Source: Pseudomonadota bacterium
GTDB taxonomy: Bacteria; Desulfobacterota; Binatia; Binatales; Binataceae
Length of the DNA: 64,000 nt
NCBI GenBank assembly: GCA_021325355.1
Contig: JAJPHI010000023.1
Coordinates: 124,001 to 188,000 of the forward strand
Direction: 5' to 3'
The translations under genes and the position numbers were made by a program. This document shows positions 48,980 to 56,728 of this stretch, piece by piece (the first letter of the stretch is position 1; each line of letters opens with the position of its first letter). The notes below the pieces were generated by a model, which saw only the letters and a program-made list of their open reading frames with translations, did not search any database and was not told the origin of the DNA.

Positions 48980-50023
48980 CTAACGATCATCCCGGGAACG
49001 GAAACCCTGGATGGTCACGACCGCCGTCGCACCCATCCGGAAGGGCCGCTCGGGGTCGCGATCGTCGAGCATGATCCGCACCGGAAAACGTTGCGACAGC
49101 CGCACCCAGTTGAGCGTCGGCTCGACCTGCGGCAGCCCCTCCACCGTGGCGCCGTTGGGCTGATAAAGCGCCCAGCCCACACCCTGGACGCGTCCGCGAA
49201 AACGATGGCCGGGGTAGGCGAGCAGGAAGACCTCGGCAGTCATCCCGGGTTTGATCGAGCCGATAAAATCCTCGCGGAAGTTGGCGAGCACGTACCAGGC
49301 GCGATTGTCCACCAGCGCGACCACCTGATGACCCTCGTTGGCGTACTGGCCGACGGCGATATTGAGGTTGGTCACGTAACCGTCGAACGGAGCGCGCACG
49401 TAGCAGTAGTTAACGTTGAGCCGCGCATCTTCGAGGGCGGCCTCGGCGGCCTTGCGTCGCGCATTGATATCGCCGAGTTGCCCGAGCTCGTTCTGCGCCC
49501 GCTCAGCTTCCGATTCGGCATTATCCACCGCCGCTTCGGCCGCGCTCACCCTGGCGCGCGCGTCGAAAACGTCGTTGGCCGTGACGAAGCGCTGATCGAG
49601 CAGCGGCTTGATGCGCTCGAGATACTGGCGATTGTAGGCGAGGTCGGCGGCGCGACGGCTGCGTTCGGCGTGCGCGGCGGCGATCGCATTTTCCAGCGCC
49701 TTGATCTGGAGATTGGTCAGATCGAGATTGGCCGTCGCTCGCTCGAGCGCGGCCTGGTAGGGACGCGGGTCAACCACGAACAGCATCTCGCCGCGCCGCA
49801 CGTGCTGATTATCGACAATCGGCAGTGTGACGATAGGTCCGCTGACATGGGGCGCGATACCGACCAGGTTGGCCCTCACGTAAGCGTCGTCGGTGCGCGG
49901 ATAATGATAGTACTCGCGCGTGACCGCGACGGCCGCGCCGCCCGCCGCGACGATGATGATCGCGCTGAGGAGCCGTGCGATGAGGCGGCGCACGCGTGGA
50001 GGGTTAGCGGCGGCGGTTGCCAT
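48980..50023 (-). CDS. HlyD/MdtN-type membrane-fusion adaptor
   Basis: 347 residues. One N-terminal transmembrane helix (about 15-35), then barrel-sandwich halves TDDAYVRANLVGIAPHVSGPIV and VNYCYVRAPFDGYVTNLNIAVGQYANEG flanking a long helical hairpin (about 85-200). The pattern is EmrA/MdtN-like. Such adaptors join an inner membrane pump, here probably a FUSC protein, to a TolC-type exit duct. Downstream of the ytcA-like gene by 9 bp and divergent from the outer membrane factor gene. Confidence 0.9.
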   Translation of the reverse strand: MATAAANPPRVRRLIARLLSAIIIVAAGGAAVAVTREYYHYPRTDDAYVRANLVGIAPHVSGPIVTLPIVDNQHVRRGEMLFVVDPRPYQAALERATANLDLTNLQIKALENAIAAAHAERSRRAADLAYNRQYLERIKPLLDQRFVTANDVFDARARVSAAEAAVDNAESEAERAQNELGQLGDINARRKAAEAALEDARLNVNYCYVRAPFDGYVTNLNIAVGQYANEGHQVVALVDNRAWYVLANFREDFIGSIKPGMTAEVFLLAYPGHRFRGRVQGVGWALYQPNGATVEGLPQVEPTLNWVRLSQRFPVRIMLDDRDPERPFRMGATAVVTIQGFRSRDDR

Positions 50024-50032
50024 CGGGCGGAC

Positions 50033-50338
50033 CTAGATGCGGTTGAAAAAGATTAGATACACGACGCATCCGAGGAGCACGGCCAGGCTCGCATAAACCA
50101 GCGGCAGGAAAATGAAATAAGGCTCGAGATCGACGACGACAAAAAGCTGGCGCAGGGCGAGCGTCAGGAAAACGCCGGCGATGGCGCAGAGGAGCCACGC
50201 GGGAAAATGCGCCCCAGCGACATTTATCACCGGATCGCATCCGGGTAGCGCGACCGTCGCCGCGAGCACCAGGGCCGCGCGACGGCCCGTCGCGGCGACT
50301 CGCTGGCCCGGGCAAAAAACGGTTAGATTGTGCCTCAC
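50033..50338 (-). CDS. YtcA-like small membrane lipoprotein
   Basis: 101 residues from GTG 50338 (AAAGGTGG 7 nt upstream). Signal region LVLAATVALPGC with a lipobox ending at Cys34, then CDPVINVAGAHFPAWLLCAIAG, LTLALRQLFVV and two transmembrane segments, which match the YtcA family of small proteins encoded with mdtN-mdtO-mdtP. Its job in those efflux systems is unknown. First gene of the ytcA-hlyD pair. Confidence 0.72.
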   Translation of the reverse strand: MRHNLTVFCPGQRVAATGRRAALVLAATVALPGCDPVINVAGAHFPAWLLCAIAGVFLTLALRQLFVVVDLEPYFIFLPLVYASLAVLLGCVVYLIFFNRI

Positions 50339-50416
50339 GGGTTGCCACCTTTCATTTTACCAGCCCTGAGCAGCCTGGCCGCGCAAATTCCGGAGTCTAA
50401 TCGCTGGGAGGAAACA

Positions 50417-51916
50417 ATGCATCATTGGTCGGGGCTGCGGCAGGGTGGGGGCCGTGCGGTGAGGATTTCACTCGTGTTCGTCGCGCTCGCGGTCGGCGGA
50501 TTTGCCGGTGCCGGATGCGGCGAGTTCGCCGACCGTCCCGAGATTGCGCCGTCCCGCGCGGCCGCCGCCGGACCCGATCGCTACTGGGAGGCGCCCTCGC
50601 CGGAGGCGGCGCGCGACGCCGCGCTGGTTGCCGATTACCGTTCGACGGCGACGGTCAGCGGACGGACGTCACTGGCGGAACTTATCGATATCGCGCTCCG
50701 CAACAATCCCGATACGCGGCGTTCGTGGGAGGCAGCACGGGCGGCCGCGGCGGCTTATGGCCAGGCCCAGGCGGCATATTACCCCAAGGTCGCTTTTGCG
50801 AACACGGCCGGCTATACGCGCTTTCCCTTCCAGACCGACCCCGGTCCGAGCATCGTACGGCAATGGCAAACGCTGCCGACGTTCGAGGCAACCTATACGC
50901 TGATTGATTTCGGCCGCCGCGCCGCCGACTCGACGATCGCGGAGGAGGAGTCGGCGGCGGCGAATTTCGCGATGAATCGCACGATTCAGACGGTGGTCTT
51001 CGCGGTGCAACGCGGTTACTACGGGCTTGCCGCCGCCGAAGCCGCGGTCGCCGCCGCGCAGCAGAACGTTGCACTGGCGGCGTCCGATCTGGAATCCGTC
51101 GACAAGCGCGTCAATCTCGGTCTCGCCACGCGCCCGGCGCTGCTGCTGGCGCGCGAACGCCGGGCGCAGGCCGAGTACGAACTCGAGAATGCGCGAACCA
51201 TGGTCAACGATGCGCGCGCGGCGCTCGCGACGGCCGCCGGTATCGCCGCCGACCGGCCGTTTGAAATCGCCGATTTATCGCACGAAGCGCTGCCGACCAC
51301 GCTCGGCGCCGAGGTTGACGATCTGATCCGGCAGGCGCTCGGTCAGCGCCCCGATCTGGCGGCGGCCGCCGCACGGCTGCACGAAGCCGAGGCCGCTGAA
51401 CAACGCTCCCACGCCGAATGGTATCCGACCGTCGGGATCGATAGCCGCTGGGGCGAAGACTACTGGCAGTACAACTTCAATGGATCGCCGACGATTACCA
51501 GCGGCGCTCCTGACGCGGCGGCCCTGGTGACGCTCCGGTGGGATATCTTCACGGGATTTTATCGGCTGAACGACGATCGGCGCGCGGCGGCCGAGCGCGC
51601 GGCGCAGGGCGAAGCCGTGCGGGCGTTGGAATTGGCGACGATAGCGCAGGTGTGGAGCAGCTACTACGATTTCCAGGACGGGCTCAAGCGCAATGGTTAC
51701 GCGCAGGCGCTGCTGGCGGCGGCGCGCGCGTCCTACGCGGACAACGCGCTGACCTATCGCCGCGGTCTCAGTACGATCGTGGAACTGTTGACGGCTCAGC
51801 GCGATCTGGCGGATGCGCGGTACACGGTGATCCAGGCGCGCGCCGAGCTCTTGAGCGAGGCGGCAGCGGTGGTCTATGCGGTGGGCGGCTTGCGCCTGCC
51901 TGGCGCGAGCCATTGA
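50417..51916 (+). CDS. TolC/NodT-family outer membrane efflux lipoprotein (MdtP-like)
   Basis: 499 residues from ATG 50417 behind GGGAGGA. Signal peptide with a lipobox VGGFAGAGCGE, so the mature protein is likely acylated. Two repeats of the outer-membrane-factor fold follow, each opening with helices like LAELIDIALRNNPDTRRSWEAARAAA and LIRQALGQRPDLAAAAARLHEAE. It forms the trimeric duct of a tripartite pump. Divergent from ytcA-hlyD, 78 bp apart, the expected partner arrangement. Confidence 0.88.
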   Translation: MHHWSGLRQGGGRAVRISLVFVALAVGGFAGAGCGEFADRPEIAPSRAAAAGPDRYWEAPSPEAARDAALVADYRSTATVSGRTSLAELIDIALRNNPDTRRSWEAARAAAAAYGQAQAAYYPKVAFANTAGYTRFPFQTDPGPSIVRQWQTLPTFEATYTLIDFGRRAADSTIAEEESAAANFAMNRTIQTVVFAVQRGYYGLAAAEAAVAAAQQNVALAASDLESVDKRVNLGLATRPALLLARERRAQAEYELENARTMVNDARAALATAAGIAADRPFEIADLSHEALPTTLGAEVDDLIRQALGQRPDLAAAAARLHEAEAAEQRSHAEWYPTVGIDSRWGEDYWQYNFNGSPTITSGAPDAAALVTLRWDIFTGFYRLNDDRRAAAERAAQGEAVRALELATIAQVWSSYYDFQDGLKRNGYAQALLAAARASYADNALTYRRGLSTIVELLTAQRDLADARYTVIQARAELLSEAAAVVYAVGGLRLPGASH

Positions 51917-51925
51917 GGGGGCGGG

Positions 51926-51976
51926 GCGGATGGCGGGTGGCTGCGCGCGATCCGCGCGCCGCCACCCGCCATCCGC
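51926..51976. repeat. 23-bp inverted repeat with one mismatch
   Basis: Arms 51926-51948 and 51954-51976 pair except for one T/C position, with a GATCC centre. It starts 9 bp after the outer-membrane-factor stop, in the convergent gap before the OmpA gene. GC-rich and without a T-tract. Confidence 0.7.
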
Positions 51977-52008
51977 GGAGGGCTGCGGCCAGGGCGGGGG
52001 GCGCAAGG

Positions 52009-52050
52009 GCGGGGGCGCGTGCGCGACGAAAGTCGCGCTCGCGCCCCCGC
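52009..52050. repeat. 19-bp inverted repeat with one mismatch
   Basis: Arms 52009-52027 and 52032-52050 pair except for one T/T position around a GAAA tetraloop. It lies 25 bp from the OmpA stop. GAAA is a GNRA-type loop, favourable for a stable RNA hairpin. Confidence 0.7.
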
Positions 52051-52075
52051 GCGGCGCGTGCGGCGCTAAACCAGC

Positions 52076-52753
52076 TTACTGCGTATCGACCGGCACCAAC
52101 TCGACCCGCCGGTTCTGCGCGCGTCCTTCCGCCGTCGCATTGGTCGCGACAAAATCCGTCTTGCCGAACCCTTGCGGCATCAGCCGATCCGCCGCCACTC
52201 CCTGTTCTTCGAGATAGTTCGCAACCGCTTCCGCCCGTCGCTGCGAGAGCTTCAGGTTATAGGCTACGCTGCCGACCGCGTCGCAGTAGCCGTTGACGTC
52301 GATCTTGAGGTTGGGATTCTGCTTCAACGTCTCGGCCGCTTCGTCGAGCACCGGCTTATCGACCTCGCGGATAAAGTACTTGTCGAAGTCAAAGTGGACG
52401 CCGCGCAGGACGATCTTCTGCGGCGCCGGGGCGGGGGCGGGCGGCGGGGGAGGAGGCGGTGGAGGCGGCGGAGGGGCGGGCGCGGCCGGCTTCGGCGCCC
52501 CGTAGAGGCATCCCAGCACGCCGCCAATCAGCGCCCCGCCGACAAAACCGGCCGGTACGCCGATCTCATAGGCTTTGCCCGTATTATGTCCGGCGCTCGC
52601 TGCCGCGATCGCACCGACGCCGGCACCCGAGACGGCGCCCACCCCGGCGCCGACGAGGCACGATTTCTCCTGCTCCGGGGTTATCGAGCCGCAGCCCGCG
52701 ACTAGCGCTGCAACTCCCATCCACATCGCACACTGCCTAAGTCGCCGTCTCAT
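52076..52753 (-). CDS. OmpA/Pal-family peptidoglycan-binding lipoprotein
   Basis: 225 residues. Signal peptide with lipobox ALVAGC at the Cys near residue 21. Next come a Gly-rich stretch with glycine-zipper character (GAGVGAVSGAGVGAIAAASA), a run of Pro and Ala as a spacer, and an OmpA C-terminal domain from about 115: VHFDFDKYFIREV, VNGYCDAVGSVAYNLKLSQRRAEAV and RVELVP, with the peptidoglycan-contact Asp and Arg present. It should tether the outer membrane to the wall. A weak AAAGGAG lies 18 nt before ATG 52753; ATG 52726 is an alternative start. Confidence 0.88.
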   Translation of the reverse strand: MRRRLRQCAMWMGVAALVAGCGSITPEQEKSCLVGAGVGAVSGAGVGAIAAASAGHNTGKAYEIGVPAGFVGGALIGGVLGCLYGAPKPAAPAPPPPPPPPPPPPAPAPAPQKIVLRGVHFDFDKYFIREVDKPVLDEAAETLKQNPNLKIDVNGYCDAVGSVAYNLKLSQRRAEAVANYLEEQGVAADRLMPQGFGKTDFVATNATAEGRAQNRRVELVPVDTQ

Positions 52754-52791
52754 AAATGATATTTCACGAGCTCCTTTCGTGTCGGATCAGG

Positions 52792-52874
52792 CGGCGCGGC
52801 CGCCACAGAAAAGCGTTTTATAGTTAACTGACGGCGCGGCCGCTCGAAACGGGAGCGCGATTAAGCTTCTGTGG
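52792..52874. repeat. Direct and inverted repeats between ompA and ogt
   Basis: CGGCGCGGCCGC occurs at 52792-52803 and 52832-52843, 40 bp apart. CCACAGAA at 52803-52810 is inverted as TTCTGTGG at 52867-52874, and a short AT-rich TTTTATAGTTAACT lies between. The region lies between divergent genes and probably holds their promoters. Confidence 0.35.
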
Positions 52875-52964
52875 TGATTTGGTTACGGCTTGGTAAACGA
52901 ACGCGCAGGCGCGCTTCACCAGTCGGCTCGGACGGGGTTTTACGATGACAGCGAGGACCATCTG

Positions 52965-53657
52965 ATGCATAGCGAGGCTTCGATTTTTACCGGGCGACTC
53001 AGTATCGCGGCTGACGGGAGAGCGGAGATGGCGGCGGGTCGGGCCGGTTGCGGCGGCGTTCCATCGGCGGCGTTGGCATACGCCGACGCCGCATCGCGCT
53101 GCGGCCGTATTCTGCTTGCGGCGACGGCGGAGGGCGTTGCCTGGATCGGCGTTCATGAATCGGTCGAATATCTTGAAAGCGAGCTCCGCAGCGATTACCG
53201 GCACGCGTCTTTGCGACCGCAGGATCCCGTGGCGGAGGGGTTTCTGGCCGAACTGGTGGCTTATCTGGAAAATTCGCGACGCGGCTTGCGGTTGCCGATC
53301 GCGCTGCGCGCAACGCCCTTTCAACTCGCCGTCTGGCGCGAGCTCTGCGCGATACCGCGCGGGCGGACGCGCTCCTACGGTGAAATCGCGTCGCGGCTGG
53401 GTCGCCCCGCGGCGGTCCGCGCCGTGGGCCGCGCCAACGGCGCCAATCCGCTCGCGATCGCGATCCCGTGCCATCGCGTGATCGGCAACAATGGCGGCTT
53501 GACCGGTTACCGGTGGGGGATCGAGATCAAGCGCCGGCTGCTCGCGCATGAAGGCGCGTTGAGCGCTGCGGCGGCGCCCGCGGCGACTCGACGATCTGCC
53601 GGGGATGGCCTAGAATCGAGCAAATTTCCGCAGGAGCCACGCTTACGAAAGTCGTAG
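52965..53657 (+). CDS. ogt: Methylated-DNA-[protein]-cysteine S-methyltransferase
   Basis: 230 residues from ATG 52965 (GAGG 9 nt upstream). The C-terminal active domain has VWRELCAIPRGRTRSYGEIA, the HTH region VRAVGRANGANPLAIAI and the acceptor Cys169 in IPCHRVIGNNGGLTGYRWG. It repairs O6-methylguanine by suicide transfer. The N-terminal part resembles the non-catalytic Ogt/Ada domain (GVAWIGVHESVEYLESEL). The last 13 bp overlap the ferredoxin gene. Confidence 0.9.
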   Translation: MHSEASIFTGRLSIAADGRAEMAAGRAGCGGVPSAALAYADAASRCGRILLAATAEGVAWIGVHESVEYLESELRSDYRHASLRPQDPVAEGFLAELVAYLENSRRGLRLPIALRATPFQLAVWRELCAIPRGRTRSYGEIASRLGRPAAVRAVGRANGANPLAIAIPCHRVIGNNGGLTGYRWGIEIKRRLLAHEGALSAAAAPAATRRSAGDGLESSKFPQEPRLRKS

Positions 53658-53836
53658 TTGATTGGGACAGATGCGAGAGCAATGCGCGATGCGCCGAAGT
53701 GGCGCCGGACATCTTTCACGTGGGCGACGATGACAAGCTCGAGATCCTCAATGAGAATCCGCCCGAATCCGCCCGCGAGCGGGTCTTGAAGGCGGTGCGG
53801 GTGTGTCCCAAGCAGGCGATCTCAATCGAAGACTGA
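53645..53836 (+). CDS. Single-cluster [3Fe-4S]-type ferredoxin, apparent ACG start
   Basis: 63 residues. The frame has no ATG, GTG or TTG at its head; the first codon matching the family start is ACG at 53645, placed 8 nt after AGGAG (53632-53636). From there it reads KVVVDWDRCESNARC, APDIFHVGDDDKLEIL, NENPPESARERVLKAVRVCPKQAISIED. Cys10, Cys16 and Cys54 give the C-x5-C...CP pattern of three-cysteine ferredoxins that feed cytochromes P450. ACG initiation, or an ATG-to-ACG error in the assembly, is inferred. No P450 gene is in the window. Confidence 0.75.
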   Translation, partial: TKVVVDWDRCESNARCAEVAPDIFHVGDDDKLEILNENPPESARERVLKAVRVCPKQAISIED

Positions 53837-53876
53837 GCTTGACCGCCGGCAAAACCGGGACCGGATCGCGCCGCTG

Positions 53877-54875
53877 ATGGTTGCGGTATCGGTAATTATT
53901 CCGGTCTTCAACGGCGCGACGGTGGTCGGGGGCGCGCTCGAAAGCGTCTTCGCCCAGACCTATCGCGACTTCGAAGTTATCGTCGTTGACGATGGTTCGA
54001 CCGATGACACGCGCGCCGCCGTCGCCGCCTTCGGTGACCGACTGCGGCTGCTGACGCAGGCGAATCGGGGGCCGTCCGCCGCGCGCAACGCCGGCGCGCG
54101 AATCGCCCAGGGGCGCTATCTCGCCTTCCTCGACGCCGATGACCGATGGGAGCGCCGGATGCTCGCAGCGACGGTGCCGATCCTCGACCGCGAGCCGGCG
54201 ACGGTGCTGGTTTTCACCGACGCGCAGCCGGTGGACGAATGCGGCAAGCCGCGGGCCGAGAGTTACGTCGGCCGGCTCGGTTATGCGCCCGCGATGGCCG
54301 ATCTGTTATCCCGCTACTGGCCGATTCTGCCGAGCGCGGCCGTCGTGCGCGGCGCGGCCTTCGCGCGCTGTGGCGGTTTTGCCGAAGAGCTGCGGACCTA
54401 CGAGGATTCGCTCTTATGGCTGAAGCTGCGCGAGCAGGGCGCGTTCGCCTATGTCGCCGAGCGCCTGGTTGCTTACCGGGCAGAGCCCGCGGCCGCCCGG
54501 ATGGGCAGATATCTCGAGCATCAGCAGCGATTCCTCACCCTCGTGCGTGAACGGTATGGCGACGCGGCGCGCCGGCTTGACCGCACCACGCGCGAGGCCT
54601 ATCCAGCGGCGCTCAGTCATGAAGGTCTGATCGCGCTCGGGCGCGGTGATCGCGCGGCGGCCCGCAGATGGTTCGTCGCGGCCTGGCGCGCGCGTCCGAC
54701 GCGCCTCCGCTACGGCGCGCGGCTCTTGCGCACCTTTCTGCCGCTGCGTCTCGCGCAGCGGCTGAGCGGAGCCGCCGTGACGCGGGCCGCGAAGCGCGGC
54801 GACGGCGCGCCGCCGGCGGATGCCGCGATGCTTGTCACGGCCGGCGATCTTCGCCACGATCAGCGCCATTCCTAG
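53877..54875 (+). CDS. Glycosyltransferase family 2
   Basis: 332 residues. GT-A fold: SVIIPVFNGATVVGGALESV, VVDDGSTDDT, ARNAGARIAQGRYLAFLDADDRWE with the DxD-type metal site, and EDSLLWLKL. The C-terminal third is basic and helical. It probably adds a sugar to a surface glycan. Closely similar in plan to the protein at 55767-56726. First of the glycosyltransferase/sulfotransferase cluster, and 2 bp before a sulfotransferase. Confidence 0.88.
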   Translation: MVAVSVIIPVFNGATVVGGALESVFAQTYRDFEVIVVDDGSTDDTRAAVAAFGDRLRLLTQANRGPSAARNAGARIAQGRYLAFLDADDRWERRMLAATVPILDREPATVLVFTDAQPVDECGKPRAESYVGRLGYAPAMADLLSRYWPILPSAAVVRGAAFARCGGFAEELRTYEDSLLWLKLREQGAFAYVAERLVAYRAEPAAARMGRYLEHQQRFLTLVRERYGDAARRLDRTTREAYPAALSHEGLIALGRGDRAAARRWFVAAWRARPTRLRYGARLLRTFLPLRLAQRLSGAAVTRAAKRGDGAPPADAAMLVTAGDLRHDQRHS

Positions 54876-54877
54876 CG

Positions 54878-55756
54878 ATGGCCGAGAGAGCGTATCAGGC
54901 GAGCGGGCGGCTGCCCGATTTTCTTGGTGTGGGACCGCCGCGCACGGGGACGACCTGGCTCGACATGGTGCTGCGCGGCCATGTCGGGCTGCCGCGCGCG
55001 GTCAAGGAAGTGGATTTTTTCGTCAAGCACTACGCCCGCGGTATCGATTGGTATCGGCGTTATTTCGCCGACTGCGATCCCGGGTTGCCGGCCGGCGAGA
55101 TTTGCCCGAGCTACTACGGGTCCGACGCGGCACGCGCGCGGATCGCCGAACATATCCCGCGCTGCCGGATCATCTGCACCTTTCGCGATCCGATCCAGGT
55201 GCTGTTTTCGTTCTGGAAGCTGGCGCGGCGCAATGCCTGGACGCAACTCGACTTCGCCGCCTATGCGCGTAAAGGATGGGAGACGCGCGGCGAGGGACTC
55301 GCTGGCTGGATTGCGACTTTCGGCCGCGACCGCGTGCTCACCTTGATCTACGATGAACTCACGCAGGATCCGCAGCGCTATCTCGATCGGGTCTGCGATT
55401 TTCTCGGCGTCGCGCGGATTCAGCTTGCCGATCCGGCGCTGCTGCGCGTCAGGGTGAACGGCTTCAGCCGCCAGCCGCGCAGCGCCTACCTCGCGCGCAA
55501 GGGGCGCAAGCTGCGCGATCGCCTGCAGTCGCGCGAGCATTACGGCCTCATCAATCTGTTGACCCGCGCCGGTTTCTGGCGGCTATGCTTCGACGGGGGT
55601 CCCGCGTTTCCGCCGCTCGATCCGGCGCTCGAAGCCGAGCTGCGCGTCAAGTTCCGACCGCAGGTCGAAATGCTCGAACGGCTGACGGGATACGACCTTG
55701 GCGCGTGGAAGGGCGTGGCGGCGAAGTCCGCCGGCGCGCGGGCGGCGGTCGGCTGA
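54878..55756 (+). CDS. Sulfotransferase, first of three
   Basis: 292 residues from ATG 54878. PPRTGTTWLDMVL (from residue 20) is the 5'-phosphosulfate loop that binds PAPS; CRIICTFRDPIQVLFSFWKL is the 3'-phosphate loop with the conserved Arg. It moves sulfate from PAPS to a hydroxyl or amine, most likely on a glycan given the adjacent glycosyltransferases. C-terminal VKFRPQVEMLERLTGYDLGAWKG recurs in the other two sulfotransferases, so they are paralogues. No PAPS-making gene is in the window. Confidence 0.88.
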   Translation: MAERAYQASGRLPDFLGVGPPRTGTTWLDMVLRGHVGLPRAVKEVDFFVKHYARGIDWYRRYFADCDPGLPAGEICPSYYGSDAARARIAEHIPRCRIICTFRDPIQVLFSFWKLARRNAWTQLDFAAYARKGWETRGEGLAGWIATFGRDRVLTLIYDELTQDPQRYLDRVCDFLGVARIQLADPALLRVRVNGFSRQPRSAYLARKGRKLRDRLQSREHYGLINLLTRAGFWRLCFDGGPAFPPLDPALEAELRVKFRPQVEMLERLTGYDLGAWKGVAAKSAGARAAVG

Positions 55757-55766
55757 GCGAGGCGAC

Positions 55767-56726
55767 ATGCCGCGCGTCTCCGTCGTGATCCCTGTCTATA
55801 ACGGCCGCGCCACGGTCGCCGCCGCGATCGCAAGCGTGCTCGCGCAGTCGTTTCGCGACTTCGAGCTGATCGCCGTGGACGATGGATCGACCGACGATTC
55901 CGCGCGCGAGCTCGAACGCTACGCCGACCATATCCGTGTTATCAGGCAGGCCAACGGCGGGATCGCGAAGGCGCGCAATGCCGGCCTGCGCGTCGCGCAG
56001 GGCGAATACGTCGGGCTGCTCGATTGCGACGACGCCTGGGAGCCGGCGATGCTGGAGGAAACGGTGCGCGCGCTCGATGCCGATCCGCACGCCGTGCTCG
56101 CCTATACGAACGTTGCCGTGACCGACAGCACCGGCCGTCCGCTGGCCTCTGCCTTGATCGGCCCTGAAACGGCGCACGCGCCGAGTCTCGACGAGATGCT
56201 CGGGCGGCTGTGGCCGATTATGCCGAGCGCGGTGGTGGCGCGACGCCGCGCGCTCGAGACGGTCGGGGGCTTCTGCGAGGAGTTTCGCGGGCTCGGTTAC
56301 GAAGACGCGTACTGCTGGATGCGGCTGCGGGAGCTCGGTCCGTTCCACTATATCGCGGCGCCGCTGGTGCGCTGGCGCTTCTCGCCCTATCCGCAGCCGC
56401 TCAAGAAGTTCGGGGCCCATCCGGAGGCCGCGCGGACCTTCGCGCGGCTGCTGCGCGAGCGCTGGGGCCGGGATGCGACGCCGTTGCTGAGGGCGCGGGC
56501 GCGGGCTTCGCGCAGTATTCTCGCGTATATCGGGCTCCGCGAACTGCGCGACGGCAATCGCGACGCGGCGCGAGCGGCTTTCCGCCGCGCGCTCTGGCAT
56601 GATCCGTGGCGTGTCAAAAACTATCTGCGCCTGGCCCGCACCTATCTGCCGTCGGCGGTCGCGCGCGCGCTCGGTGGTCGGACGGCGGGGGCGGCCCGCG
56701 GGGGCGCCTCGGTCGGGGGTACGTGA
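55767..56726 (+). CDS. Glycosyltransferase family 2, paralogue of the first
   Basis: 319 residues from ATG 55767. SVVIPVYNGRATVAAAIASVLAQSF, AVDDGSTDDSA, KARNAGLRVAQGEYVGLLDCDDAWE (DxD-type site in LLDCDDAW) and EDAYCWMRL follow the same order as in the upstream GT2. The C-terminus includes GNRDAARAAFRRALWHDP, a TPR-like helix pair. Ten bp after the first sulfotransferase and 2 bp before the GT4 gene, so one transcript is likely. Confidence 0.88.
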   Translation: MPRVSVVIPVYNGRATVAAAIASVLAQSFRDFELIAVDDGSTDDSARELERYADHIRVIRQANGGIAKARNAGLRVAQGEYVGLLDCDDAWEPAMLEETVRALDADPHAVLAYTNVAVTDSTGRPLASALIGPETAHAPSLDEMLGRLWPIMPSAVVARRRALETVGGFCEEFRGLGYEDAYCWMRLRELGPFHYIAAPLVRWRFSPYPQPLKKFGAHPEAARTFARLLRERWGRDATPLLRARARASRSILAYIGLRELRDGNRDAARAAFRRALWHDPWRVKNYLRLARTYLPSAVARALGGRTAGAARGGASVGGT

Positions 56727-56728
56727 CC

